DNA from: CAVTJL01 sp963735065
GTDB taxonomy: Bacteria > Pseudomonadota > Alphaproteobacteria > Geminicoccales > Geminicoccaceae
DNA: 64,000 nt
Direction of reading: 5' to 3'
Assembly (NCBI GenBank): GCA_963735065.1
Contig: CAVTJL010000001.1
Location: 992,001-1,056,000, forward strand
In this document: positions 26,345 through 35,694 of the stretch, piece after piece
Layout: every line of letters starts with the position of its first letter
Numbering within the stretch: position 1 is the stretch's first letter
The notes under the pieces: model-generated
Told to the model about the DNA's origin: nothing
The model's database searches: none
What the model saw: only the letters and a program-made list of their open reading frames with translations
Program-made: the position numbers and the translations under genes

Positions 26345-28606
26345 ATGATCGGGGGGCGGCTGGCGCGCTTCCTCGCCGCGCGGCCCATGCCGGAGAATCT
26401 GGCCGAGCTGCCGCCGTGGCCGGCTCCTGCCCCTGCCCCTGCCCCTGCCCCGGCGAGCGCGCCTTCCGTGTCGGAATTCGGGATCGACATAGCCTCCCTC
26501 TTCCATCTGCTGCGACGGCGCTGGCACGTGGCCGTGCTGACGACGCTGGTGCTAACCATCGTCGCCGGCCTCGTGATCATGCGTCTGCCCAATCAGTATG
26601 CGGCCCAGGCGCTGGTCGTCTTGAACCTCCGCCAGCCGAAGATCGCCGAGCTCGCCTCCTCGACCGGAACGCTCCTCTCCCGCGGCCAGACGGACATCTC
26701 GGTGGTGCAGACCGAGATGCAGGTGATGCAGTCGGGGCGCCTGCTCCGCAGGCTCGTGCTTCAGCTCGACCTGCTGAACGACCCGGCCTTCAACCCGCCT
26801 GCGGGCGGCCCGTCCTTGAAGGACCGCATCCAGGGCCTGCTCGCCAAGCTCCATCTGCCGGGCGGGCGGCTGGACGCTGCGGCCAGCGCGCAGGTGCCCG
26901 TCGAGACGCTGGTCCAACATGCCGTGGACGCCGTCTCGCGGATGATCGAGCTCACCAACGACGGGGGCTCCTATGCCATCGGCATCGTCGCCAAGTCCGA
27001 CAACCCGGAGCTTTCCGCCCGGCTCGCTAACGGCCTGGCGGAGGTCTATCTCACCGCGCAGGCGCGCGAGCAGGGCGAGGCCAGGGCCAGCGCGTCGAAG
27101 TGGCTGGCCGAGCGTCTCAAGTCCATGCGGGCCGAGGTCATTGCCAACGAGCAGGCGCTCGAGACCTATCGCGCAAAGCATCAGCTGGGGAAGGGTGCCC
27201 AGCAGAGCCTTGTCGACGCGCGCCTCAACGAGGTGAACGCGGCGCTCATCGCCGCTCAGACGAGGGCCGACAAGGCCTCTGCCGACGTCACCGATGCCGA
27301 GGCGGCGTTGCGTCGGGGCGATCTCTCGAGCATCTCGAGCGTGATGGCCTCGCCGACGATCCAGGCCCTGCGCGAGCAGGAGGCCGGGCTGCTGGCAAAG
27401 CTCGGCCTGCTCAAGCAGACGCTCCTCGAGAAGCACCCGGAACGGCTCGCAGCCGAGGCCCAGCTGCAGGCGGTGCGGGAGAACATTCGTCTCGAGGTGC
27501 AACGCATCTTCAGCAACCTTCGCGAGCGGCAGGCGGCGGCGCAGGCGGAGCTGGCGTCGCTGCACCGCCAGCTGGCCCAGCTCGAGCAGGATAGGAATGC
27601 GCAGGCTGCACCGGAGGCCGAGCTCACGCAGCTCGAGCGCAATGCCGCGGTGAGCCGCGACGTCTATTCCGAGTTCCTGCGACAGTTCAACACGACCCTG
27701 GCCGAATCGGAGGGTCCGAGCGCCGACGCGCGGCTGGCGACCAGCGCGCAGCCGCCGCTCAACCCGAGCGGGCCCAAGCGCAAGCTCCTGCTCATCGGGG
27801 CCGGCGTCGCTTCGGCGATCGTGGGCGTGCTGCTGGCGATCGGCTTGGGCTTCTGGCGCGGTGGCTTCGGTGGCGCCATCCCGCTCGAGCAGACGACGGG
27901 GCTGCCCAATCTCGAGATCCTGCCCGAGCTGCGTCGTCGCGAGCTCCGTGCCGCGCTGGCGCCGGGGCCCCATCTTCAGGTCGACGGCTCGGTGCGCAGC
28001 CTTGCGGTCGCGCTCGAGCGCCGCATGGCCCGGCGAGCCGGTGGACCGATGATCCTGCTGAGCTCGGCGGAATCCGGGGACGGCAAGTCGCTGCTCACGC
28101 TCTCGCTCGGCCGTGCGCTGGCCCAGCAGGAGCGGCGCGTCATGATCGTGGACCTCGATTTCTGGCGCTCCGATCTTCAGCGCCAGGCGCCCCTGGTCGG
28201 GCTGCAGTCGACCTCGATGCGCCTCGGTCCTGCGATCCTGATGCGCGATCCGGTCGTGCGCCTCGATGCCGCCGTCTGCGACCGGGCGCACGAGCAGGAC
28301 GACAAGCCCGAGGCCGTGCGCGAGGTGCTGCGGGCCGTCCACGCTTGCCGGGCGAGCTACGACCTCATCCTGCTCGACGCGCCGCCGCTGCTGGCCATTC
28401 CGGAGACGCTCATGGCGGCGACGGCGGCGGATGCCATGCTGCTCCTGGTTCGCTTCGAGCGGACCCGGGCGTCCACGCTGCGCCTCGCCCTGCACAAGCT
28501 CGCCACGGTAGGCGTCGTGCCGCTCGGCACCGTGCTCACGCGGGTCAATCCACGGGCGCATCGGCGTTACGGATATGACGAGATGGCGTACGGGCGCTCG
28601 GCCTGA
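26345..28606 (+). CDS. Wzc-like polysaccharide co-polymerase / BY-kinase
   Basis: The protein of about 753 residues combines a Wzz domain and a bacterial tyrosine-kinase domain. Helix 1 is near residues 70-88 after a (PA)n stretch. A long coiled-coil periplasmic part follows, helix 2 lies near 490-510, and the kinase has Walker A SSAESGDGKS, A' MIVDLDFW and B LILLDAPP. The C-terminal tail has only three tyrosines (RRYGYDEMAY), fewer than in Wzc of E. coli. It controls EPS chain length and export. The start is uncertain: GTG 26321 or ATG 26345. Its 3' end overlaps the convergent glycosyltransferase gene by 40 bp. Confidence 0.87.
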   Translation: MIGGRLARFLAARPMPENLAELPPWPAPAPAPAPAPASAPSVSEFGIDIASLFHLLRRRWHVAVLTTLVLTIVAGLVIMRLPNQYAAQALVVLNLRQPKIAELASSTGTLLSRGQTDISVVQTEMQVMQSGRLLRRLVLQLDLLNDPAFNPPAGGPSLKDRIQGLLAKLHLPGGRLDAAASAQVPVETLVQHAVDAVSRMIELTNDGGSYAIGIVAKSDNPELSARLANGLAEVYLTAQAREQGEARASASKWLAERLKSMRAEVIANEQALETYRAKHQLGKGAQQSLVDARLNEVNAALIAAQTRADKASADVTDAEAALRRGDLSSISSVMASPTIQALREQEAGLLAKLGLLKQTLLEKHPERLAAEAQLQAVRENIRLEVQRIFSNLRERQAAAQAELASLHRQLAQLEQDRNAQAAPEAELTQLERNAAVSRDVYSEFLRQFNTTLAESEGPSADARLATSAQPPLNPSGPKRKLLLIGAGVASAIVGVLLAIGLGFWRGGFGGAIPLEQTTGLPNLEILPELRRRELRAALAPGPHLQVDGSVRSLAVALERRMARRAGGPMILLSSAESGDGKSLLTLSLGRALAQQERRVMIVDLDFWRSDLQRQAPLVGLQSTSMRLGPAILMRDPVVRLDAAVCDRAHEQDDKPEAVREVLRAVHACRASYDLILLDAPPLLAIPETLMAATAADAMLLLVRFERTRASTLRLALHKLATVGVVPLGTVLTRVNPRAHRRYGYDEMAYGRSA

Positions 28607-29949
28607 GGCCGTTCCGCCGCCAGAAAGGGAAAGCACGGTGCCGCCGCCTGCCGGCCCAGCACCCAGTCATAGACCTGAAGATCCTGCTCCGCCTTGCGGC
28701 GCCATGTGAAGAGCAGCTCGACCCGCTGCCGCGCGCGGGCCGCCATCCCGTCGAGATCGCCCGGTGCTGCGGCCAGCCGCTCCAGGGCCGCACCCAGCGC
28801 CGCGACGATGCCGGCGCGATCGGCCATCGGCACCGCGATGCCCGTGGCGGGGCTCACCAGCTCGCCCGGCCCGCCATAGTCGACGACGAGCGGCACCACC
28901 CCCATCGCCATGGCCTCCAGCACGACGCCGCCGCCGAACTCGCGGATGCTCGGGAAGAGCAGGATGTCGGCCCGCTCGAGGTGCCGGTGCACGATGTCGG
29001 GCGGCACGGTGCCGTGCAGCCGCACACGATCGCCGAGGCCGGCCTCGGCAATCTGGGCTGCAAGGGCGGGGCGCTCGGGCCCGTCGCCCACGATATCGAG
29101 CTCGAGGCCGCCCTGCCGCACGAGCGGTGCCGCGGCAGCAACCGCCATGTCGGCGCCCTTGTAGGGCACCAGCCTGCCGATGAAGAGCGCCTTGAGGGGC
29201 CTTTGCCGCACGCGGCCCGGCGGAGGCGGGAAGCGCGCCGGATCGATGCCGTTCTCCGGCATGTAGATCGTCTTGGATCGCCAGGTGGTGGGCATCTCCG
29301 CCAGGGTCGCGCGCGAGCCGACGAGGATGGCCGTGGCATGCCGGCGTGTGGCACGGTAGCCCGGCACCATCTTGTAGATCCCGCGCACGTAGGAAAGCCA
29401 CTCGCGCTCGGCACGGCGCACCGCATCGAACTGCCGCGGCCAGGGCAGCCCTCCATTGAGCGGGCCCAGCACGAAGGGCACGCCCAGGCGCTTGCAGCGT
29501 CCCGCCATCAGGCTCGGCATGGTCGGGCTCACCGGCGTGATCCGATGCACGAGGTCGAACGCGCCGGCCTTGAGCGGGCGGGCAAACTGTCGCCAGGCTG
29601 CCTGCTCGAAGGCCCAGTAGGCGGGCAGCGAGAGGGCCATCAGCGTGGTCCAGCCCTTGTTGGGATCGCCGCGCAGAAGGCCGGCCACGCGGCCCACGGC
29701 CTGCTCGAGGCCGCTCGTGTCGATCGCCGTGAAGTCCCGGCCCTCGGCCAGCCCGGCCTCGAGGATGGCCTGGCGGTTGGCCTGGCGGGTCACGAGATGG
29801 ACGTCGGCCACCTCGGCCAAGGCCCGGCTGTGAGCCCAGCCAATCCAGGAGACGCTCTGCGCCTGCGGATGCGCCGACTCCGCGAGGACGAGAACGCGCG
29901 GGCGCGGGCCGGCGCGGGAGGCGGCTGGCTCAGGCACGCGCATCGACAC
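28567..29949 (-). CDS. Glycosyltransferase family 4 (EPS biosynthesis)
   Basis: The 460-residue GT-B enzyme has PLKALFIGRLVPYKGADMAVAA (about 255-276) and SIREFGGGVVLEAMAMGVVPLVV (about 333-355), the donor-binding region with its E-x7-E-like acidic pair. The N-terminal half contains FDLVHRITPVSPTMPSLM, an acceptor-side signature of GT4 enzymes. The start overlaps the 3' end of the WecG-GT2 gene by 20 bp, so the two are translated together. The 3' end overlaps the convergent Wzc-like gene by 40 bp. It probably acts in assembly of the same polysaccharide. Confidence 0.86.
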   Translation of the reverse strand: MSMRVPEPAASRAGPRPRVLVLAESAHPQAQSVSWIGWAHSRALAEVADVHLVTRQANRQAILEAGLAEGRDFTAIDTSGLEQAVGRVAGLLRGDPNKGWTTLMALSLPAYWAFEQAAWRQFARPLKAGAFDLVHRITPVSPTMPSLMAGRCKRLGVPFVLGPLNGGLPWPRQFDAVRRAEREWLSYVRGIYKMVPGYRATRRHATAILVGSRATLAEMPTTWRSKTIYMPENGIDPARFPPPPGRVRQRPLKALFIGRLVPYKGADMAVAAAAPLVRQGGLELDIVGDGPERPALAAQIAEAGLGDRVRLHGTVPPDIVHRHLERADILLFPSIREFGGGVVLEAMAMGVVPLVVDYGGPGELVSPATGIAVPMADRAGIVAALGAALERLAAAPGDLDGMAARARQRVELLFTWRRKAEQDLQVYDWVLGRQAAAPCFPFLAAERPQAERPYAISSYP

Positions 29950-31696
29950 CGTATTGATGCTGCTTGAGGTTGGACATGAAGGCGAGCTTGCCGAGCCCGG
30001 TCGCGGCCATGGAGAGGGATTTCAGGCTGCGCGCCCGGCTGAAGGGAAAGCTCAGGACGGCCAGGATCGAGCCGGCAGCGATCTGGATCAGGCCGACGAC
30101 CAGCCAGATCAGCAGCTCCAAGAGCCGCCGCGGCCTCACCATCAGGCAGGTGGAGGTGGTGATCTGGCCGTCGCGGAACTTGCGGCGGAGAATGAAGCGC
30201 CCGGTCAGCCTCTCCTTGGGCACGTGCTCGTGGACGAGCGCCTCGCGGCACCAGATGATGCGCCGGCGCGCCATGTGGAGCTGCTTGAAGAAGAGCGTGT
30301 CCTCGCCGCCCGTCAGGCCCAGGCGGGGATCGAACGGCGTGGCGCTCGTGAAGCACCGGGACCTGACCATCAGCGCGTTGTTCGAGGCCATCGCCCGATA
30401 GCAGGCACCCCGGCTGCCGAAGCGGAACGGCGTGTTGGGGCTCACCCGCGTGCCCGTGTCGGCATCGCTGGACTGTGTGAAGAAGGCGCGGAACAGGCCG
30501 AGAAAGCGGGTCGGGGCGGCCTCGAAGATGGGCCGCACGGGGCCCAGGACGACGTCCGCCCGGAAGGTCTGCTGGGCCCGCATCAAGGAGGCGAGCCAGC
30601 CGGGCGAGGGGATCTCGTCGTCGTCGACGAAGGCGATCAGCTCGCCCTCCGCCTCGGCGATGCCCCGGTTGCGGGCATGGGAGATGCCGGCCTGCGGCTC
30701 GTGCACGTAGCGGATCGCCACGGGTGCCCGGGAGGCGAGGTTGGTGACGATGACCCGTGCCGTGGCCTCGGGCGTGTTGTCGACGACGACCACCTCGTAG
30801 CCGTCCGGCGCGATCCCTTCCTGGGCGGCGCAGCGCTGGAGAAGCCGCGGCAGGAGGTGCTCGCGGCGAAAGGTCGGGATGACGACCGAGACCTGCACGC
30901 CCCTGCTCTCCTCGCCGTGCCGTGCCTTGACGTGCTCGGCCGCGATCTTGAAGATCGCCGGCCCGTCAACGAGATAGCGGCGCCACAGGCGTAAGGGCTC
31001 GGTGCCCAGCCGGTGCAGCCACTCGAGGTTCGTGCGCTGCATCCACTCGGGCGCCCGCCGCAGATCGCCGGTCAGGAACAGCAGCGAGGCACCGATGCAC
31101 AGCGCCGTGCCGGTCGCCCGGCCGCGGCGCTTCACGGCATGGGCCAGCAGCTCCTGCTGCGGCGAGCCGACGGCAAGGAAGATCCAGCGTGCCGGCCATC
31201 GCTCGATGAACTCGGCGGCCGCGGCCACGGCTTTCGGGTCGCGGATGAAGCCCATGGGCGGGTTGTGGTGCCGAACCTCGCGCAGCCCGTAGGCCTTCTG
31301 CAGCCGCGAGACGAGCTCGGGCGTGCCGCCGATCACCACGATCCGGTCGTAGGGCCCGAGAAAGTGGCGAAAGAGGATGGCGGTGAGGTCCGAGCCCGTG
31401 ACGATCGGCAGGCTCACGCCGCAGGTCTTGGCGATCCCGCCCAGGATGCGGCTGTCGCAAAGGGAGAGGTCCGCGTCCTCGTAGGCCTCGCGGACCGCGG
31501 CCTCGGCCCGCCACAGGCGCACGACATGGTCGACGTTGGGCGTGACGATGTAGGCGAAGGGATCCCGCGCGGTGCGGCTCTCGAGGTAGCGTAGGGTGGA
31601 TTCGATATCGAGACCGCTGAAGGCGACGCCGCAGAAGCGCGCATCGAGCGCCGCCGCCAGCTGATCGCCATGACGATAGGGCTCGGTCACAGCCAT
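29930..31696 (-). CDS. WecG/TagA glycosyltransferase fused to GT2 enzyme
   Basis: The 588-residue protein has two catalytic modules. Residues about 15-245 are a WecG/TagA/CpsF (GT26) domain with AYIVTPNVDHVVRL, DADLSLCDSRILGG and GSPQQE motifs. Residues about 262-480 are a GT2 domain (GT-A fold) with VQVSVVIPTFRREHLLPRLL and FVDDDEIP as the metal/nucleotide site. A C-terminal hydrophobic segment (about 520-545) could anchor it to the membrane. These activities are usually encoded separately. The fusion would let two successive sugars be added by one protein. The start at 31696 was chosen over an upstream frame because it begins the native fold. Confidence 0.85.
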   Translation of the reverse strand: MAVTEPYRHGDQLAAALDARFCGVAFSGLDIESTLRYLESRTARDPFAYIVTPNVDHVVRLWRAEAAVREAYEDADLSLCDSRILGGIAKTCGVSLPIVTGSDLTAILFRHFLGPYDRIVVIGGTPELVSRLQKAYGLREVRHHNPPMGFIRDPKAVAAAAEFIERWPARWIFLAVGSPQQELLAHAVKRRGRATGTALCIGASLLFLTGDLRRAPEWMQRTNLEWLHRLGTEPLRLWRRYLVDGPAIFKIAAEHVKARHGEESRGVQVSVVIPTFRREHLLPRLLQRCAAQEGIAPDGYEVVVVDNTPEATARVIVTNLASRAPVAIRYVHEPQAGISHARNRGIAEAEGELIAFVDDDEIPSPGWLASLMRAQQTFRADVVLGPVRPIFEAAPTRFLGLFRAFFTQSSDADTGTRVSPNTPFRFGSRGACYRAMASNNALMVRSRCFTSATPFDPRLGLTGGEDTLFFKQLHMARRRIIWCREALVHEHVPKERLTGRFILRRKFRDGQITTSTCLMVRPRRLLELLIWLVVGLIQIAAGSILAVLSFPFSRARSLKSLSMAATGLGKLAFMSNLKQHQYGVDARA

Positions 31697-31917
31697 GACC
31701 GAGGCCGCCTGGACACGAGGATGCAGGACAACCTGGAAATGAGTTATTTTCCGTTCGCTTCCACCCGAGGTGATCATGCCAGAAGCACCGGGAGAGGTCG
31801 AGACGCGGCCGTGCGGCAACCTGCGCCCTGTCCGGCCTTGACGGCCGCACCCCCGGATGGGCAGGCTCCGGCTGGATTCGCCGGGTGTCGGCTGCAGAAA
31901 ATGGCGGGGAGGCGATC

Positions 31918-33468
31918 ATGGCGGCTCGTGCGGCGAAGTCGGCCCGGCAGACCCGGCGCCCGCTGGATCTCGACCCCAGCCGCGTGCTGGCGGGGCGCGG
32001 CCAGCACTTCGCGGTCGTCGACATCGGCTCCAACTCGGTGCGCCTCGTCGTCTACAACTCGCTGAGCCGGGCGCCGTTCCCGCGCTTCAACGAGAAGTCC
32101 TTCTGCGGCCTCGGGGAGGGGCTGGCCGAGACGGGCCGGCTCTCGGAGGCGAGCATGCGCGCCGCGGTGGAGGCGATCCACCGCCACGCCGCGATCGCCC
32201 GCGCCATGGAGGCGGGCCGGGTCGACCTGGTGGCGACCGAGGCGGTGCGCAGGGCCGCGAACGGCGCCGAGTTCGTCAAGGTGGTGTCCGACCGCACGGG
32301 GCTGCCGGTGCGCATCCTCAGCGGTGCGGAGGAAGCGCACTTCTCCGCCCTGGGCGTGATCGCGGGCTTCTACCGGCCGCGCGGCCTCGTGGGCGACATC
32401 GGCGGCGGCAGCCTCGAGATCGCCGAGGTCCTGGACGACCGCGTGGGCGAGCGCTCGGCGAGCCTGCCGCTGGGCGCCCTGCCCGTCGGCGCGCTCCTGG
32501 CCCGGCATGGCCGCGATGCGCGCCGGGAGGTGGACGGGATCTTGAAGGACACGCTGCCGCCGCAGCTGACCGAGCCGGTCTTCTATCCCGTGGGCGGCGG
32601 CTGGCGCGCCCTGGCGCGGATCCACATGGAGGAGAGCGCGGCCCCGCTGCGGGTCGTCCACGGCTATGCCGTCGCCAGCGGCGAGATCCGCGAGCTTGCC
32701 AAGCGGATCTGGCGCCTTCCCGAGGCCGAGGTGGCGGCGTTGCCCGGGGCGCCCCGCGGCCGTCTCGCCACCCTGCCGGCGGCAGCGCTCGTGATGGACC
32801 GGGTGCTGAAGCGCCTGGCGCCGGAGCGTGTCGTCTTTTCCGCGCTCGGCCTGCGCGAGGGCTGGCTCTATGCCCAGCTCCCGAAGGACGAGCAGTACCG
32901 GGACGGCCTCGTCGAGGGCGCCCAGGCCTTCGGCCTGCCGCGGGCGCGCGTCGCCGCCTTCGGTGCTGCGCTGGCGCGCTGGACGGATGGCCTTTTCGCC
33001 GGCGAGGTGCCGACCGAGAAGCGGCTGCGCCTTGCCGTCTGCGCGGTGTCGGACATCGCCTGGGTCGACCATGCGGGTGTCCAGGCGCGGGACAGCTTCG
33101 ACCGGCTCATCCAGTTCCCCTTCATCGGCCTCGACCATGCGGAGCGGGCCTTCATCGCCACGGCGATCCACGCCCGCTACGACGGCAAGGCCGCGGACCC
33201 GGTGCTCGAGCCCGCCCTGAAGCTCCTGTCGCCGGCCCAGATCCGCCGCGCCCAGATCCTCGGCCGCGCCATCCTGGTGGGCTATCGGCTTTCGGGCAGC
33301 GTGCCCGAGATCCTGGACGACGCCAGCCTCGCGATCGACGCCGACGCGGTCCGCCTGCGCGTCGTCAACGAGGATTGCGCCCCCGACAGCGAGGCGGTGC
33401 GCTACCGCCTGGGCCAGCTCGCCAAGGCCGTGGGCGTGGCCGGCGTCGAGATCGAGAGCGGCGGCTAG
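31918..33468 (+). CDS. Ppx/GppA family phosphatase
   Basis: The 516-residue protein has the actin-like ATPase fold of exopolyphosphatase/pppGpp phosphohydrolase. The first phosphate loop is FAVVDIGSNSVRLVVY (about 32-47), the second GLVGDIGGGSLEI (about 158-170), and the C-terminal part is the helical HD-like region. It hydrolyses polyphosphate or the alarmone pppGpp in the cytoplasm. The ATG at 31918 follows a GGGGAGG ribosome-binding site. It is divergent from the EPS operon. No ppk gene is in the window. Whether Ppx or GppA activity dominates cannot be told. Confidence 0.88.
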   Translation: MAARAAKSARQTRRPLDLDPSRVLAGRGQHFAVVDIGSNSVRLVVYNSLSRAPFPRFNEKSFCGLGEGLAETGRLSEASMRAAVEAIHRHAAIARAMEAGRVDLVATEAVRRAANGAEFVKVVSDRTGLPVRILSGAEEAHFSALGVIAGFYRPRGLVGDIGGGSLEIAEVLDDRVGERSASLPLGALPVGALLARHGRDARREVDGILKDTLPPQLTEPVFYPVGGGWRALARIHMEESAAPLRVVHGYAVASGEIRELAKRIWRLPEAEVAALPGAPRGRLATLPAAALVMDRVLKRLAPERVVFSALGLREGWLYAQLPKDEQYRDGLVEGAQAFGLPRARVAAFGAALARWTDGLFAGEVPTEKRLRLAVCAVSDIAWVDHAGVQARDSFDRLIQFPFIGLDHAERAFIATAIHARYDGKAADPVLEPALKLLSPAQIRRAQILGRAILVGYRLSGSVPEILDDASLAIDADAVRLRVVNEDCAPDSEAVRYRLGQLAKAVGVAGVEIESGG

Positions 33469-33605
33469 GAGGCATCCTCGCCCCCCGCGCCCCCGGCGGG
33501 GTGTGATCAGCCTCACAGACAAGCCGCTTCACCTGTGCTTTCTTCAGCGACGATAGGCGCATCGTGCGATTGCGATGCGGATGACCCCGGGGGAGGAAGG
33601 TCATC

Positions 33606-34895
33606 ATGGCAACGACCAGGTCGACCGGCGGCGACGCGGCGGCAGCGCCCGCGACGGCGCAGGAAAGAGCACTCGGCGAGGCGCTCGAGGATGCGAGCGT
33701 TCTCCTGTGGTACGCGACACGAGAGGGCAAGCCGGTCGCGGACAAGACCGTCGACGACATCGTGACCGCCCGCTCGGCCCTGGACGGGGGCGCGTCGAGC
33801 GCCGGGGTCGAGGCCCGCTTCTGGGTGGCTTTCCGCGAGCTGGCGGGCGTGGTCCAGCCCGTGTCGGTCGATTCGATCCTTGCCACCTACGGCGACCCCT
33901 TCGGCACCCGGCCGCGCCGCTCGAGGCGCACGCTGGGCGACGCGGCCAAGACGAAGAAGTGGTACAGCGCCGGCGCCCTGGGCGTGCTGATCGTCCTTCT
34001 GCTCGTGCAGATCTACTGGCTCGTCGTGGCCACCGTGCGAACCGATCTCGAGAGCCATCGCACCGAGCTCGACAAGATCGCGGGCTCCTTCCGCGAGGTC
34101 ATCCTCGACATCAGGTCCAACCACTACTTCCTGGGCGCCACGGCGCTGCAGGGCGCGGGCGTGACCGCGGCCGCCGGCATGCTCGTGCCGAGCGGTGCCG
34201 AGCCCGCGCCGCAGGGCCGAGGGAAGGTCGCGGACTATGTGAGGGCGACCGAGGAATGGCGCGTGATCCTGGACGTCGAGAACAAGGCGCTGCGCGGCAA
34301 GCGCGTGAAGTCGATGCTCTACCGGGAGAACCGGGCGCTCTCGTGGCTCACCGACCCCTCGCAGGTCCTGGCGGAGGATGGCTTCGGGGATGCCGGCATC
34401 GACAAGTCGGCCACCTGCGAGGCCATGTACATCTCGCTCGCGGGGGCGGCGTCTGCGGGTGACTCCCAGGAAGGCCTCTACGACTGCCTCACGAACGTCG
34501 AGCGCTCGCTCGTCGGGGATCAGCTCACGGCCGAGAAGGCGCTCTTGAACTCGAAGTCGATCCTCGAGGTCCTCAGCCAGTATGTGCTGCCGCTGCTCTA
34601 CGGCCTCCTCGGGTCGCTCGCCTACATCCTGCGCACCCTGTCGCGCGACATCCGCAACGTCACCTTCACCCGCGGCTCGGCCATCCGCTACTCGCTCAGA
34701 TGGCCGCTCGGCATGCTGGGCGGCGTCACGGTCGGGCTCTTCTTCGATCCGGCCCACCTCACCGGCGTCGCCGCCATCACCCCGCTGGGCCTGGCCTTTC
34801 TCGCGGGCTACGGGGTCGAGCTCTTCTTCACCGGCCTCGACCGGATGGTGCGCGCCTTCACCGGCGACGAGACGGCGCGGCCCAAGGCTGCCTGA
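33606..34895 (+). CDS. Membrane protein of unknown function
   Basis: The 429-residue protein has one membrane helix near residues 119-142, a long soluble segment rich in charged residues (about 145-320), and about three helices at the C-terminus (325-410). I do not recognise the family. The central part has two cysteines about 20 residues apart (ATCEAMYI and YDCLTN), possibly periplasmic and disulfide-linked. A strong GGGGGAGGAAGG ribosome-binding site precedes the ATG. Neighbours, a Ppx/GppA phosphatase upstream and a convergent TRIC-like channel, give no clear functional link. It may be a sensor or scaffold, but nothing in the sequence fixes this. Confidence 0.7.
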   Translation: MATTRSTGGDAAAAPATAQERALGEALEDASVLLWYATREGKPVADKTVDDIVTARSALDGGASSAGVEARFWVAFRELAGVVQPVSVDSILATYGDPFGTRPRRSRRTLGDAAKTKKWYSAGALGVLIVLLLVQIYWLVVATVRTDLESHRTELDKIAGSFREVILDIRSNHYFLGATALQGAGVTAAAGMLVPSGAEPAPQGRGKVADYVRATEEWRVILDVENKALRGKRVKSMLYRENRALSWLTDPSQVLAEDGFGDAGIDKSATCEAMYISLAGAASAGDSQEGLYDCLTNVERSLVGDQLTAEKALLNSKSILEVLSQYVLPLLYGLLGSLAYILRTLSRDIRNVTFTRGSAIRYSLRWPLGMLGGVTVGLFFDPAHLTGVAAITPLGLAFLAGYGVELFFTGLDRMVRAFTGDETARPKAA

Positions 34896-34945
34896 CGCGG
34901 CAGGCTTCGCGCCCCCGCCCGTCCGCCGGGGGCGCGACCCCGCGT

Positions 34946-35569
34946 CTAGTGCAGATCCTGGGTGTAGATGAATCGCGGCATGTTCCAGGCGTAGCGGATC
35001 GCAAGGAGGCGGAGGGCGAGGCCCGCCGCCATCGCCACGCCCGTGACGATGCCGTGCGCGAGCCCCGTCGCGAGCCCACCGACATAGAGAAGCCCCGTCA
35101 CGATCGAGACGCTCGCATAGAGCTCGCTACGGAACAGAAGCGGCACGTCGTTGCACAGCACGTCGCGCAGCACGCCGCCCACGCAACCCGTGATCATGCC
35201 GGCGACGACGACGATGATGAGCGGAGCGCCGATGCCGAGGGCGACGTCGCACCCGATGATCGTGAAGACCACGAGGCCGACGGCGTCGAGCAGCAGGAAG
35301 AGCCGCCGCAGGCGCCGCATCAGCCGTGCCACGGGAATAGTCGCCAGCGCCGCTCCCGTCGTCACCAGCAGCAGGTAGGGATTGGCCACCCACGACAAGG
35401 GGTGGTGCCCGAGAAGGATGTCGCGGGCCGAGCCGCCGCCCAGCGCCGTGACGCAGCCGAGGAGACAGACGCCGACCCAGTCCATGCTGCGACGGCCGGC
35501 TGCCAGCGCTGCGGTCATGGCCTCGGCGACGATCGCGACCAGATAGAGGATGTGCAGCAGCATCGGCAC
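34946..35569 (-). CDS. TRIC-type trimeric intracellular cation channel homologue
   Basis: The 207-residue membrane protein of the UPF0126/YadS family has six to seven helices arranged as two similar halves. GGGSARDILLGHHPLSWV (about 44-61) and its counterpart GGVLRDVLCNDVPLLF in the second half are the glycine-rich kinked helices that line the pore in prokaryotic TRIC channels. It should pass monovalent cations across the inner membrane. It converges on the unknown membrane protein gene and is divergent from a carbonic anhydrase gene across about 125 bp. Confidence 0.86.
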   Translation of the reverse strand: MPMLLHILYLVAIVAEAMTAALAAGRRSMDWVGVCLLGCVTALGGGSARDILLGHHPLSWVANPYLLLVTTGAALATIPVARLMRRLRRLFLLLDAVGLVVFTIIGCDVALGIGAPLIIVVVAGMITGCVGGVLRDVLCNDVPLLFRSELYASVSIVTGLLYVGGLATGLAHGIVTGVAMAAGLALRLLAIRYAWNMPRFIYTQDLH

Positions 35570-35694
35570 CGCTCCTGGCAGTCGGGCTTGGGGCGCCCGT
35601 CGGCCTCCCGGCCGCCCCGCCGCCGAGCTTGCCTCGGGCAGGCCCGGCCTGTCATTGCTGCGCTCGCGAGCAACGTGTCGGAGGTCAGGTCGCG

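Noticed and set aside
26424..26456. Pro-Ala repeat as a phase-variable microsatellite
   Set aside because: The CCTGCC-type units are in frame and change only the linker length, so they would not switch the gene off.
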